This document shows, in pieces, positions 7,972 to 14,974 of a stretch of DNA of 19,842 bases. This stretch comes from an uncultured Clostridiaceae bacterium (GTDB taxonomy: Bacteria > Bacillota > Clostridia > Lachnospirales > Lachnospiraceae): NCBI GenBank assembly GCA_949948825.1, contig CATLIJ010000010.1, positions 1 through 19,842 on the forward strand, given 5' to 3'. The notes below the pieces were generated by a model. That model searched no databases. It saw only the letters and a list, made by a program, of their open reading frames with translations, and was not told the origin of the DNA. Numbering within the stretch: position 1 is the first letter of the stretch; the number at the start of each line of letters is the position of its first letter. Position numbers and translations under genes: made by a program.

Positions 7972-8015
7972 GCGGCTTGGCCTCGTGAATCGTAATAATC
8001 AAGAGGCTCAGCCGC
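7972..8015 (-). terminator. Weak stem-loop between lactonase and aroC
   Basis: GCGGCTTGGCCTC (7972-7984) and GAGGCTCAGCCGC (8003-8015) pair over 11 of 13 positions with a 2-base internal mismatch. On the minus strand the stem is followed by CTTTTAGC, a short T-run. It could be a partial terminator of the lactonase gene or an attenuating leader structure of aroC. The right flank of the stem can alternatively pair as CCGC (7963-7966) with GCGG (7972-7975). A further AT-rich stem lies at 8029-8046. Confidence 0.4.
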
Positions 8016-8072
8016 CCTTATCGTCAGCTTTTTGCTTTTGCAAAAACTCTGTGTCTGTTCTTTCCGCTTCTC

Positions 8073-9125
8073 TTAAGGTGACACCCGCACAATGGCGCAG
8101 CAGTTAGGCTGATTGCACATCAGCTCCTTGGCGCACATTACCATAAGTCCCTTCTCATAATCCACGGCAAAGAAGGTAATGTTTCCGCTTTCATGATTCA
8201 TGACCGCAATGTGCTTGTTGTCCGGGAACACGGCAATATCCTTTGGATACTCACCGCTGGGAGGCAGGCTGCACAAAAGCTCCAGCATTCCTGTCTCTGC
8301 ATCCCGTCTGAATATGGAAACCGTCTCATCTCCTGCATTTCCGCAGTACATATACTGCTGATCCTCGGAAAACCGCATACAGCAGGCAGCTGCTATCTGC
8401 TTATGCTTTGGTCCCATCGTAGAGATGGTCTGAACCTTCTCAATCACCGGAACCCGGTCTTTTCCCTCATAAGTATACACATCAATCACATTCTTCTGCT
8501 CATACATCAAATACAAAAATTTACCGTCATTGCTGAAACGGAAATGTCTTGGAGCAGACTCTCTCTCACACCGGAGGGCATCCACCTGAACCAACCGCTC
8601 CTCCTGCTCATTAAACCGGTAAATCTGCACCTGGTCCATACCGGAATCTGCTGTCAGCACATATTTATGATCCGGTGTTCTTCTGGTACAGGTAATATGG
8701 GGACGGAAGTTCCGCTCCGCAACGCTTCCCATACCTTTGTGGAACACACCGTCCACAATCTGTCCCACGCCTCCATCTCTGCGCAGCCTTAAGACTGTGG
8801 TCTTGCCATCGTGGTATCCGGACACAAAAATGTACTTATCTCCTGCATCCGTTGAAAGATGGCATCCTCTCATGCCATTGATCTTGGTGCTGTTTAACCG
8901 GGAAAGGCTTCCGTTCTGAAGAATACGGAAGGCCACAACACCTTCATCTGCAATGGAATACAGCGTATCGCCGTTCTTGGAGGCGATTACATAGGAAGAG
9001 TTGTCCACCTCCACCTCACAGCGCTCTATAAACTTTCCCTTTTCCACATCCACATCATACACTGTGATTCCCTTTGCCTTACCAGTGTAAGAATACGACC
9101 CTACATATGCCATATACTTTGCCAT
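8073..9125 (-). CDS. Lactonase family beta-propeller protein (6-phosphogluconolactonase-like)
   Basis: The likely product is 350 residues starting at ATG 9125 (MAKYMAYVGSYS), chosen because GAGGAGGAG lies a few bases upstream on the minus strand. The in-frame ATG at 9149 overlaps that site. The sequence shows the repeated blade pattern of the YbhE/Pgl seven-bladed lactonase family: the opening YVGSYSYTGKAKGITVYDVD, RPHITCTRRTPDHKYVLTAD (about 141-160), PRHFRFSNDGKFLYLMYE, and PKDIAVFPDNKHIAVMNHE. Pgl hydrolyses 6-phosphogluconolactone in the oxidative pentose phosphate pathway, but many members of this family are not characterised, so the substrate is inferred. There is no signal peptide, so it is predicted to be cytoplasmic. 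It leads a leftward set with aroC and rpiB and is divergent from the XRE-cupin regulator. Confidence 0.85.
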   Translation of the reverse strand: MAKYMAYVGSYSYTGKAKGITVYDVDVEKGKFIERCEVEVDNSSYVIASKNGDTLYSIADEGVVAFRILQNGSLSRLNSTKINGMRGCHLSTDAGDKYIFVSGYHDGKTTVLRLRRDGGVGQIVDGVFHKGMGSVAERNFRPHITCTRRTPDHKYVLTADSGMDQVQIYRFNEQEERLVQVDALRCERESAPRHFRFSNDGKFLYLMYEQKNVIDVYTYEGKDRVPVIEKVQTISTMGPKHKQIAAACCMRFSEDQQYMYCGNAGDETVSIFRRDAETGMLELLCSLPPSGEYPKDIAVFPDNKHIAVMNHESGNITFFAVDYEKGLMVMCAKELMCNQPNCCAIVRVSP

Positions 9126-9172
9126 AATTCTCTCCTCCTCATGCCGCAAATCTATTTTATTCCATTGTTATC

Positions 9173-9201
9173 ATCATACCACATATTTCTCAAAAAATCC
9201 A
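9173..9201 (-). promoter_or_regulatory. Candidate promoter for the lactonase gene
   Basis: On the minus strand an extended -10, TGGTATGAT, lies at 9173-9181, with a weak -35 (TGGATT, 9196-9201). The implied start site is roughly 40 nt before the ATG at 9125. Its -35 lies only about 12 bp from the -35 of the rightward promoter. Confidence 0.45.
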
Positions 9202-9212
9202 TTCACAATGTA

Positions 9213-9240
9213 TTGACATGGAAATATTTTTCTGTATAAT
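9213..9240 (+). promoter_or_regulatory. Consensus sigma-A promoter for the XRE-cupin regulator
   Basis: TTGACA (9213-9218) and TATAAT (9235-9240) are both exact consensus hexamers, with a 16-bp spacer. The transcript would start near 9247, leaving a leader of about 90 nt before ATG 9339. It is likely to drive the regulator and perhaps the downstream pot genes. Confidence 0.8.
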
Positions 9241-9256
9241 GGTATTTGCTGTCTGT

Positions 9257-9314
9257 TTATTAATGCTAAACTTTTTACTTATTTTTACCATTAGTTATGT
9301 ATCTGTAAACTTTT
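9257..9314 (+). promoter_or_regulatory. Repeats in the leader of the XRE-cupin gene, possible operator
   Basis: Between the promoter and the gene lies an imperfect inverted repeat, TTATTAATG (9257-9265) and CATTAGTTA (9289-9297), matching at 7 of 9 pairs. A direct repeat, TAAACTTTT, occurs at 9267-9275 and 9306-9314. HTH regulators often bind such sites to repress themselves. This is position-based inference; the region is AT-rich, so chance matches are possible. Confidence 0.3.
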
Positions 9315-9338
9315 AGGTTAGATATAGGGAGAAAACAT

Positions 9339-9872
9339 ATGGATATCGGTTTAAAACTGAAAGAGCTTCGGGTTCTGAAGGGACTGACCCAGGAAGAGCT
9401 TGCCGACCGCTCTGAATTGTCCAAGGGATTTATTTCCCAGGTAGAGCGGAACCTGACTTCTCCTTCCATTGCGACTTTGACGGACATTCTCCAGTGCCTT
9501 GGCACCACCTTAGGGGAATTTTTCTATGAAAGCCCACAGGAGCAGATTGTCTTTGGAAAAGCAGACTATTTTGAGAAGCTGGATACAGAGCTGAAAAACG
9601 AGATTAAATGGATTATCCCCAATGCACAGAAAAATGTCATGGAGCCGATTCTTCTGACCTTGGAACCCGGCGGAGAGACTTATCCTGACAACCCCCATGA
9701 AGGAGAAGAATTTGGCTATGTCCTCCAGGGTTCGGTTGCCATCCACATTGGAAACCAGATCTTTCGGGCAAAAAAGGGAGAATCCTTCTACTTTGTCCCG
9801 GACAAAAAGCATTATCTTTCCAGCAAGGCAGGAGCTGTCCTTCTGTGGGTCAGCTCTCCGCCAAGCTTTTAA
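9339..9872 (+). CDS. XRE-family transcriptional regulator with cupin sensor domain
   Basis: The 177-residue product starts at ATG 9339, 7 nt after AGGGAG. Residues 5-60 form an XRE/Cro helix-turn-helix (LKELRVLKGLTQEELADRSE, then LSKGFISQVERNLTSPSIATL). Residues about 100-175 form a small cupin barrel (PHEGEEFGYVLQGSV at 119-133 and GESFYFVPDKKHYLSS at 147-162). This two-domain layout is that of PuuR-like regulators, which often control polyamine or amino-acid genes and sense a small ligand in the cupin. Its place directly upstream of potABCD suggests it controls polyamine uptake, probably as a repressor responding to putrescine or spermidine. That ligand is inferred from context. The gap to potA is 84 nt and holds a possible 7-bp stem, GTTATGG (9877-9883) with CCATAAC (9922-9928). 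Confidence 0.92.
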   Translation: MDIGLKLKELRVLKGLTQEELADRSELSKGFISQVERNLTSPSIATLTDILQCLGTTLGEFFYESPQEQIVFGKADYFEKLDTELKNEIKWIIPNAQKNVMEPILLTLEPGGETYPDNPHEGEEFGYVLQGSVAIHIGNQIFRAKKGESFYFVPDKKHYLSSKAGAVLLWVSSPPSF

Positions 9873-9956
9873 ATCCGTTATGGTTCCAGACAGCTTTTGT
9901 TTAAAAAAACTGCCGTTTGAGCCATAACCTTTGAAATACACAGGAGGAGCCACCCC

Positions 9957-11033
9957 ATGAACCAGCCCTTGATTGATTTAAGAAACATCACCAAAAGCTT
10001 TGACAAAACCGTGGTCTTAGATGACCTGAATCTGTCTGTGGCAGAAAATACCTTTGTGACTCTGCTTGGTCCCAGCGGCTGCGGCAAAACCACAACCCTG
10101 CGGATTATCGGCGGCTTTGAGACTGCGGACCAGGGACAGGTGATTTTTGACGGGGAAGACATCAGCAAGCTTCCTCCCAACAAGCGTCAGCTAAACACCG
10201 TATTTCAAAAGTATGCCCTGTTCACCCACATGAATATTGCAGAAAATATTGCCTTCGGACTGAAAATCAAGGGCAAATCCAGAACCTACATTCAGGATAA
10301 GATCCGCTATGCCCTTAAGCTTGTGAATCTGGATGGCTATGAGAACCGCTCTGTCAGCTCCTTAAGCGGAGGCCAGCAGCAGCGGATTGCCATAGCGCGG
10401 GCTATTGTCAATGAACCCCGTGTGCTGCTTTTAGATGAACCCTTAGGCGCTTTGGATTTAAAGCTAAGGCAGGATATGCAGTATGAGCTGATCCGCCTGA
10501 AAAACGAACTTGGCATTACCTTTATCTATGTAACCCATGATCAGGAGGAAGCCCTGACCATGTCCGACACGATTGTAGTGATGAACCAAGGTTATATTCA
10601 ACAGATGGGTACTCCTGAGCAGATCTATAATGAGCCGGAAAATGCCTTTGTGGCAGATTTTATCGGAGAGAGCAATATTGTTCCGGGCATTATGATCCGG
10701 GATGAGCTGGTGGAGATTTTCGGGGCCCGTTTTGCCTGTGTGGACAAGGGCTTTGGCACCAACCGCCCTGTGGATGTAGTGATCCGTCCGGAGGACATTG
10801 ACCTGGTGGAGCCGTCTGCCGGAACTCTCACCGGAGTATGCACTCATCTGATCTTTAAGGGCGTTCACTATGAGATGGAAGTGACCACCCCGGATGGTTT
10901 TGAATGGCTGGTTCACAGCACAGATCTCTGTCCGGTTGGAAAAGAAGTAGGAATCCATGTAGATCCTTTTGATATTCAGATTATGAACAAACCAGCATCA
11001 GAGGACGAGGAGGCAGTGGGAGTCAATGAGTAA
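9957..11033 (+). CDS. potA: Spermidine/putrescine ABC transporter ATP-binding protein
   Basis: The 358-residue ATPase powers polyamine import at the inner face of the membrane. Visible are the Walker A motif GPSGCGKTT (38-46), the Q-loop Q84 (NTVFQKYALF), the ABC signature LSGGQQQR (136-143), Walker B VLLLDEP (156-162) and the switch histidine H194 (VTHDQEEAL). The C-terminal part from about residue 235 (FIGESNIVPG, then DVVIRPEDIDLVEP) is the TOBE-type regulatory domain of this subfamily. Start ATG 9957 follows an AGGAGGAG site. Its end overlaps potB by 8 bases, which marks a tight operon. The assignment as PotA rather than another CUT1/Fe-type ATPase rests on the adjoining potB, potC and potD. 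Confidence 0.96.
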   Translation: MNQPLIDLRNITKSFDKTVVLDDLNLSVAENTFVTLLGPSGCGKTTTLRIIGGFETADQGQVIFDGEDISKLPPNKRQLNTVFQKYALFTHMNIAENIAFGLKIKGKSRTYIQDKIRYALKLVNLDGYENRSVSSLSGGQQQRIAIARAIVNEPRVLLLDEPLGALDLKLRQDMQYELIRLKNELGITFIYVTHDQEEALTMSDTIVVMNQGYIQQMGTPEQIYNEPENAFVADFIGESNIVPGIMIRDELVEIFGARFACVDKGFGTNRPVDVVIRPEDIDLVEPSAGTLTGVCTHLIFKGVHYEMEVTTPDGFEWLVHSTDLCPVGKEVGIHVDPFDIQIMNKPASEDEEAVGVNE

Positions 11034-11838
11034 AAAATTGTTAGCCGGTCCCTATCTGGTGTGGATGGCAGGATTTATCATCATCCCCCTGGGGCTGATC
11101 ATTTATTACGGACTGACGGACCGGGACGGCCTTTTCACCATAGCCAATGTAGCTTCCATTGCAACGCCCGAGCACCGGAAAGCCCTCTGGCTTTCCTTAT
11201 GGCTGTCCCTTGTCAGCACTGCAATCTGTCTGGCGCTGGCCTATCCTCTGGCTATGATTCTCAGAAACCGGGGAGTCGGGCGGGGAAGCTTTATTGTATT
11301 TATTTTTATCCTTCCCATGTGGATGAATTTTTTGCTGCGCACCATGGCATGGCAGACTCTTCTGGAAAAGAACGGAGTACTCAACGGAATTTTATCCTTT
11401 CTCCATCTGCCGAACCAAAGTCTGATCAACACGGCCGGGGCTATTATTTTGGGTATGGTCTATAATTTTCTGCCCTTTATGGTGCTGCCGATTTACAATG
11501 TTCTGTCTAAAATTGATGATGACATTATCCATGCGGCAAGAGACTTGGGAGCCAATTCCATGCAGATTCTGGTGCAAATCTGGCTTCCGTTAAGCGTACC
11601 CGGAATAATCAGCGGCATCACCATGGTATTTGTTCCTGCCCTGACAACCTTTGTCATCTCCAACCTCCTTGGCGGCAGCAAGATTCTGCTGATTGGCAAT
11701 GTGATTGAGCAGGAATTTACCAGAGCAGGCAACTGGCATATGGGCTCTGGCCTTTCTTTGGTTTTGATGATCTTTATTTTGATCAGTATGGCTGTCATTG
11801 CCAAATACGATAAAAATGGGGAAGGGAGCGCATTTTGA
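11026..11838 (+). CDS. potB: Spermidine/putrescine ABC transporter permease PotB
   Basis: The 270-residue integral membrane protein has about six hydrophobic segments, the first at residues 8-28. The cytoplasmic EAA-type loop that docks on the ATPase is at about 168-193 (AARDLGANSMQILVQIWLPL). It forms the channel together with PotC. The ATG at 11026 lies inside the end of potA (8-base overlap), and its TGA (11836-11838) shares one base with the ATG of potC, so all three are translationally linked. Confidence 0.95.
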   Translation: MSKKLLAGPYLVWMAGFIIIPLGLIIYYGLTDRDGLFTIANVASIATPEHRKALWLSLWLSLVSTAICLALAYPLAMILRNRGVGRGSFIVFIFILPMWMNFLLRTMAWQTLLEKNGVLNGILSFLHLPNQSLINTAGAIILGMVYNFLPFMVLPIYNVLSKIDDDIIHAARDLGANSMQILVQIWLPLSVPGIISGITMVFVPALTTFVISNLLGGSKILLIGNVIEQEFTRAGNWHMGSGLSLVLMIFILISMAVIAKYDKNGEGSAF

Positions 11839-12632
11839 TGAACCGTCTCGGGCGTTTTTTAAAACGAACCTGGCAGGATTTCTATCTGGTGCTTATTATG
11901 GTGTTTCTGTATGCACCTATTGTCACCATGATGGTCCTGTCCTTTAACACCTCTAAATCCCGCACCCAATGGGGCGGATTTACCCTTCGCTGGTATGCAG
12001 ATATGTTTGCCAGCCGAAACATTATGGCAGCGCTCCACAATACGCTGCTGATTGCACTTTTATCCTCCCTGATTGCCACAGTCATCGGCGTGGCAGCCTG
12101 CATTGCCATTAACAGCATGAAACCCGTACCCAAGGCAGTTGTTATGGGCATTACAAACATTCCCATGCTGAATGCAGACATTGTAACTGGAATTTCCCTT
12201 ATGCTGGCTTTTATTGCATTTGGAATCTCCCTGGGCTTTAAAACCATATTGATTGCCCATATTACCTTTAATATTCCTTATGTGATTTTAAGTGTAATGC
12301 CCAAATTAAAACAGACCAACCGGTCCACCTATGAAGCTGCCATGGATTTGGGAGCTGGCCCTGTTTACGCCTTTTTTAAGGTGGTGTTCCCGGATATTCT
12401 GCCAGGGGTGCTGTCCGGCTTTTTACTGGCTTTCACCATGTCCCTGGATGATTTTATTATCACTCATTTTACCAAGGGAGCTGGGATTAACACACTGTCC
12501 ACTCTCATTTACAGTGAGGTCCGCCGGGGAATCCGGCCGTCTATGTATGCTTTATCCACGGTCATCTTTTTGGTTGTGCTGACACTTTTAATTCTTACCA
12601 ATTTTGCGCCGCGGACAAAAGCAGAAAAGTAG
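11838..12632 (+). CDS. potC: Spermidine/putrescine ABC transporter permease PotC
   Basis: The 264-residue permease is the partner of PotB. I start it at ATG 11838 (MNRLGRFLKR) in the TGATG junction rather than at the in-frame TTG at 11835. It has about six transmembrane segments, an EAA loop at about 166-190 (YEAAMDLGAGPVYAFFKVVF) and the PotC-typical MSLDDFIITHF (about 201-211). It is followed after 35 nt by potD. Confidence 0.95.
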   Translation: MNRLGRFLKRTWQDFYLVLIMVFLYAPIVTMMVLSFNTSKSRTQWGGFTLRWYADMFASRNIMAALHNTLLIALLSSLIATVIGVAACIAINSMKPVPKAVVMGITNIPMLNADIVTGISLMLAFIAFGISLGFKTILIAHITFNIPYVILSVMPKLKQTNRSTYEAAMDLGAGPVYAFFKVVFPDILPGVLSGFLLAFTMSLDDFIITHFTKGAGINTLSTLIYSEVRRGIRPSMYALSTVIFLVVLTLLILTNFAPRTKAEK

Positions 12633-12667
12633 GAAATCCTTAAAAGGGAAACAAGGAGGAGATTATT

Positions 12668-13798
12668 ATGAAAAAAAAATTTATTGCAGGCTGTCTTGCC
12701 GCCTTCTCGCTGGCTGTGCTCCTGTCTGGCTGTCAGGGTCAGGCTTCCGGCGAAGGGACTACCGGAGCAAACAAGAATGACAGCAGTGAAACCGGTTCTG
12801 ATGAATTGTATGTTTACAACTGGGGAGAGTATATTGACGAGGAAGTGATCACTCAGTTTGAGGAGGAAACGGGAATCCGGGTGATTTACGATTGGTTTGA
12901 AACCAATGAAGAAATGTATCCCATTATAGAGGCTGGCGCGGTCTCCTATGACGTGGTTTGTCCGTCGGATTATATGATCCAGAAAATGGTGGAAAATGGC
13001 CTTCTGGCAGAAATTAATTTTGACAATGTTCCCAACGTCAGCCAGATTGATCCTGCCTACTTAGACATGTCCAAAGCCTTTGACCCGGAAAATAAATTTT
13101 CTGTTCCCTACTGTTGGGGAACCGTGGGCATTTTATATAATACAAAGCGCCTTGGCGAGCTTGGTGTGGCGCCTCCCTCCAAATGGGAGGATCTTTGGGA
13201 CGAACGGTTAAGCGGAGAGATTCTTATGCAGGACAGTGTCCGGGACGCTTTTATGGTTGCCCTGAAAAAGAACGGCTTTTCCATGAACAGTGAGGACAGC
13301 AGCGAGCTAGAGCAGGCCAAACAGGACCTGATTCGCCAGAAACCTCTGGTTCAGGCTTATGTGATTGACCAGGTACGGGACAAGATGATTGGCGGAGAAG
13401 CGGCAGTGGGCGTGATTTACTCTGGAGAGATGCTTTATATTCAGGAAGAGGTGGCGAATCTTGGGCTGGATTATAAATTGGAATATGTCTTGCCGGAAGA
13501 AGGCACGAACCTGTGGCTGGATTCCTGGGTGATTCCAAAAAATGCCAAAAATAAAGAAAATGCAGAAAAATGGATTGATTTCCTCTGCCGTCCGGAGATT
13601 GCCAAGGCAAATTTTGAATACATTACCTATCCCACTCCCAACAAAGGAGCATTTGATTTGCTGGATTCCGATCTGCAAAACAATAAGTCAGTATTTCCGG
13701 ATATGGATTCTCTTACCAATTGCGAGGTATTCCGCTATCTTGGAGATGAGACCGAAGAAATTTACAATGATCTCTGGAAAGAAGTAAAATCAAATTAA
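12668..13798 (+). CDS. potD: Spermidine/putrescine-binding lipoprotein
   Basis: The 376-residue extracellular solute-binding protein delivers polyamines to PotBC. The N-terminus (MKKKFIAGC...) has a short charged start, a hydrophobic core and a lipobox LLSGC, predicting lipid attachment at C22 after signal peptidase II cleavage. A Ser/Gly/Asn linker follows to about residue 46. The mature fold opens with ELYVYNWGEYIDEEVITQFE (46-65) and YDVVCPSDYMI (94-104), both typical of PotD/PotF proteins. Start ATG 12668 follows AAGGAGG with 8-nt spacing. Which polyamine it prefers cannot be told from sequence alone. Confidence 0.96.
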   Translation: MKKKFIAGCLAAFSLAVLLSGCQGQASGEGTTGANKNDSSETGSDELYVYNWGEYIDEEVITQFEEETGIRVIYDWFETNEEMYPIIEAGAVSYDVVCPSDYMIQKMVENGLLAEINFDNVPNVSQIDPAYLDMSKAFDPENKFSVPYCWGTVGILYNTKRLGELGVAPPSKWEDLWDERLSGEILMQDSVRDAFMVALKKNGFSMNSEDSSELEQAKQDLIRQKPLVQAYVIDQVRDKMIGGEAAVGVIYSGEMLYIQEEVANLGLDYKLEYVLPEEGTNLWLDSWVIPKNAKNKENAEKWIDFLCRPEIAKANFEYITYPTPNKGAFDLLDSDLQNNKSVFPDMDSLTNCEVFRYLGDETEEIYNDLWKEVKSN

Positions 13799-13814
13799 AT
13801 TTTAGTATATTATG

Positions 13815-13845
13815 CCTCCATCTGTGCATACTACCGTCATGGAGG
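13815..13845 (+). promoter_or_regulatory. Hairpin masking the DUF378 ribosome binding site
   Basis: CCTCCAT (13815-13821) pairs perfectly with ATGGAGG (13839-13845), with a G-U pair extending it by one, around a 17-nt loop. The right arm contains most of GGAGGTGA (13841-13848), an exact complement of the 16S rRNA 3' end, 4 nt before ATG 13853. In the folded form the ribosome binding site is covered. No T-run follows, so it is not a terminator. Confidence 0.55.
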
Positions 13846-13852
13846 TGACATT

Positions 13853-14062
13853 ATGAGAAACAAAACATTAGACTACACCGCATTAACCCTTGCTATTATC
13901 GGCGCAGTAAACTGGGGGCTTATCGGATTTTTTGATTTTAACCTGGTCGCTTCCCTTTTTGGAGGCATGAGCTGGCTCTCCCGTATTATCTATGGGCTGG
14001 TAGGACTGTGCGGACTCTATTTGATCAGCTTTTATATGCAGAACGAGAATGCCCGGTCTTAG
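13853..14062 (+). CDS. DUF378 small membrane protein (YuzA-like)
   Basis: This 69-residue protein begins MRNKTLDYTALTLAIIGAVN, followed by WGLIGFFDFNLVASLFGG, the standard DUF378 opening. It has two hydrophobic segments (about 10-32 and 42-62) and a short polar tail (MQNENARS). DUF378 proteins are small, widely conserved in Firmicutes, and of unknown function. It lies 54 nt after potD without a terminator between them, so it may be on the pot transcript. Its own ribosome binding site sits within a predicted hairpin. Confidence 0.92.
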   Translation: MRNKTLDYTALTLAIIGAVNWGLIGFFDFNLVASLFGGMSWLSRIIYGLVGLCGLYLISFYMQNENARS

Positions 14063-14098
14063 GACCTCTCTGCATTCTCCAAAGAATCAAGAGAAAAA

Positions 14099-14134
14099 GG
14101 CAGCAGTCTCCCCGGAGAATCTGCTGCTTTTTCT
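14099..14134 (+). terminator. Rho-independent terminator after DUF378
   Basis: GCAGCAG (14100-14106) pairs with CTGCTGC (14121-14127), with an inner TCTCC/GGAGA pairing, followed by TTTTTCTT. An A-rich stretch (GAGAAAAAGG) precedes it, so it could also work leftward. It probably ends the pot-DUF378 transcript. Confidence 0.85.
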
Positions 14135-14157
14135 TAATGAACTTAAGATAAATTTTA

Positions 14158-14187
14158 TTGTTTTTTTTGCTCTTCCTGTGCTATACT
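14158..14187 (+). promoter_or_regulatory. Candidate extended -10 promoter for the hydrolase-ThrE-pyrC set
   Basis: TGCTATACT (14179-14187) is an extended -10. TTGTTT (14158-14163) is the candidate -35, 18 bp upstream. The T-rich stretch between them resembles an UP-like curved region. It implies a leader of about 40 nt before ATG 14234. Confidence 0.55.
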
Positions 14188-14233
14188 TATACCCGCGAAC
14201 CAAATGATTCATCTATCTGATGGAGGCTTTTCT

Positions 14234-14944
14234 ATGAAGATTACTTATATTCACCATAGCTGCTTCCTGGTTGAGCTGGAACAGTTATATTTGCTGTTTG
14301 ATTATGTAAAAGGTTCCCTTCCCTCCCTCTCTCCGGACAAAGATCTGCTGGTGCTGGTCAGCCACCGGCACGGGGATCATTTTTCCCCGGATATTTTTGA
14401 TCTGGCAGAGCAGCATCCGCGAATCCGTTTTGTTCTTTCGGATGATATCTGGCAGAACCGGGTGCCTGAAGAACATTTCTGCCGCACTGAGTACATGGAT
14501 TCCGGCAAGATCCTTTCTCTTCCCGACGGAGGCGGCGTCCGGATCACTGCATTCAAATCCACGGATCAGGGCATCGCATTCCTGGTGGAAAACAGCGGAA
14601 AGGTTCTGTATCATGCAGGGGATTTAAATGACTGGAAGTGGACCGGGGAATCCAAGGCATGGAATAATGATATGGATGCCAACTACCGCAGAGAGCTGGA
14701 AAAGATCCGCGGCCTGGGCCTTGTACCGGATGCAGCCATGCTGCCTCTGGACGGCAGGCAGGAGGAATGGTTTTATTTGGGACTCCATGAATTTATGGAG
14801 ATTGTTGGGGCAAAGGCTGTGCTTCCCATGCACTTTTGGGAGGATTATGACATTATCCGCCGACTGAAGGAGCTGGATTGTACCCAAAACTACCGGGACA
14901 AAATCGCAGAGATTCATCAGGAAGGCCAGACCTTCCTATTCTAA
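14234..14944 (+). CDS. Metallo-beta-lactamase-fold hydrolase (UlaG-like)
   Basis: The 236-residue product starts at ATG 14234 (MKITYIHHSCFLVE), 7 nt after GGAGG (14222-14226). The in-frame ATG at 14204 is too far upstream and lacks a ribosome binding site. The zinc-binding motif HxHxDH is present as H44-R-H46-G-D48-H49. H127 and D130 (YHAGDLND) and H200 (LPMHFWED) supply the remaining expected ligands. The opening YIHHSCFLVE matches the subgroup that includes UlaG (L-ascorbate-6-phosphate lactonase) and related hydrolases. The substrate is not predictable here. There is no signal peptide. It leads a probable four-gene transcript. Confidence 0.9.
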   Translation: MKITYIHHSCFLVELEQLYLLFDYVKGSLPSLSPDKDLLVLVSHRHGDHFSPDIFDLAEQHPRIRFVLSDDIWQNRVPEEHFCRTEYMDSGKILSLPDGGGVRITAFKSTDQGIAFLVENSGKVLYHAGDLNDWKWTGESKAWNNDMDANYRRELEKIRGLGLVPDAAMLPLDGRQEEWFYLGLHEFMEIVGAKAVLPMHFWEDYDIIRRLKELDCTQNYRDKIAEIHQEGQTFLF

Positions 14945-14974
14945 TCTACCAGCACAGAAAGGTATTTTGTTTTT

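Noticed and set aside
13799..13852. Terminator at the end of potD
   Set aside because: The only stem there covers the DUF378 ribosome binding site and has no T-run after it.
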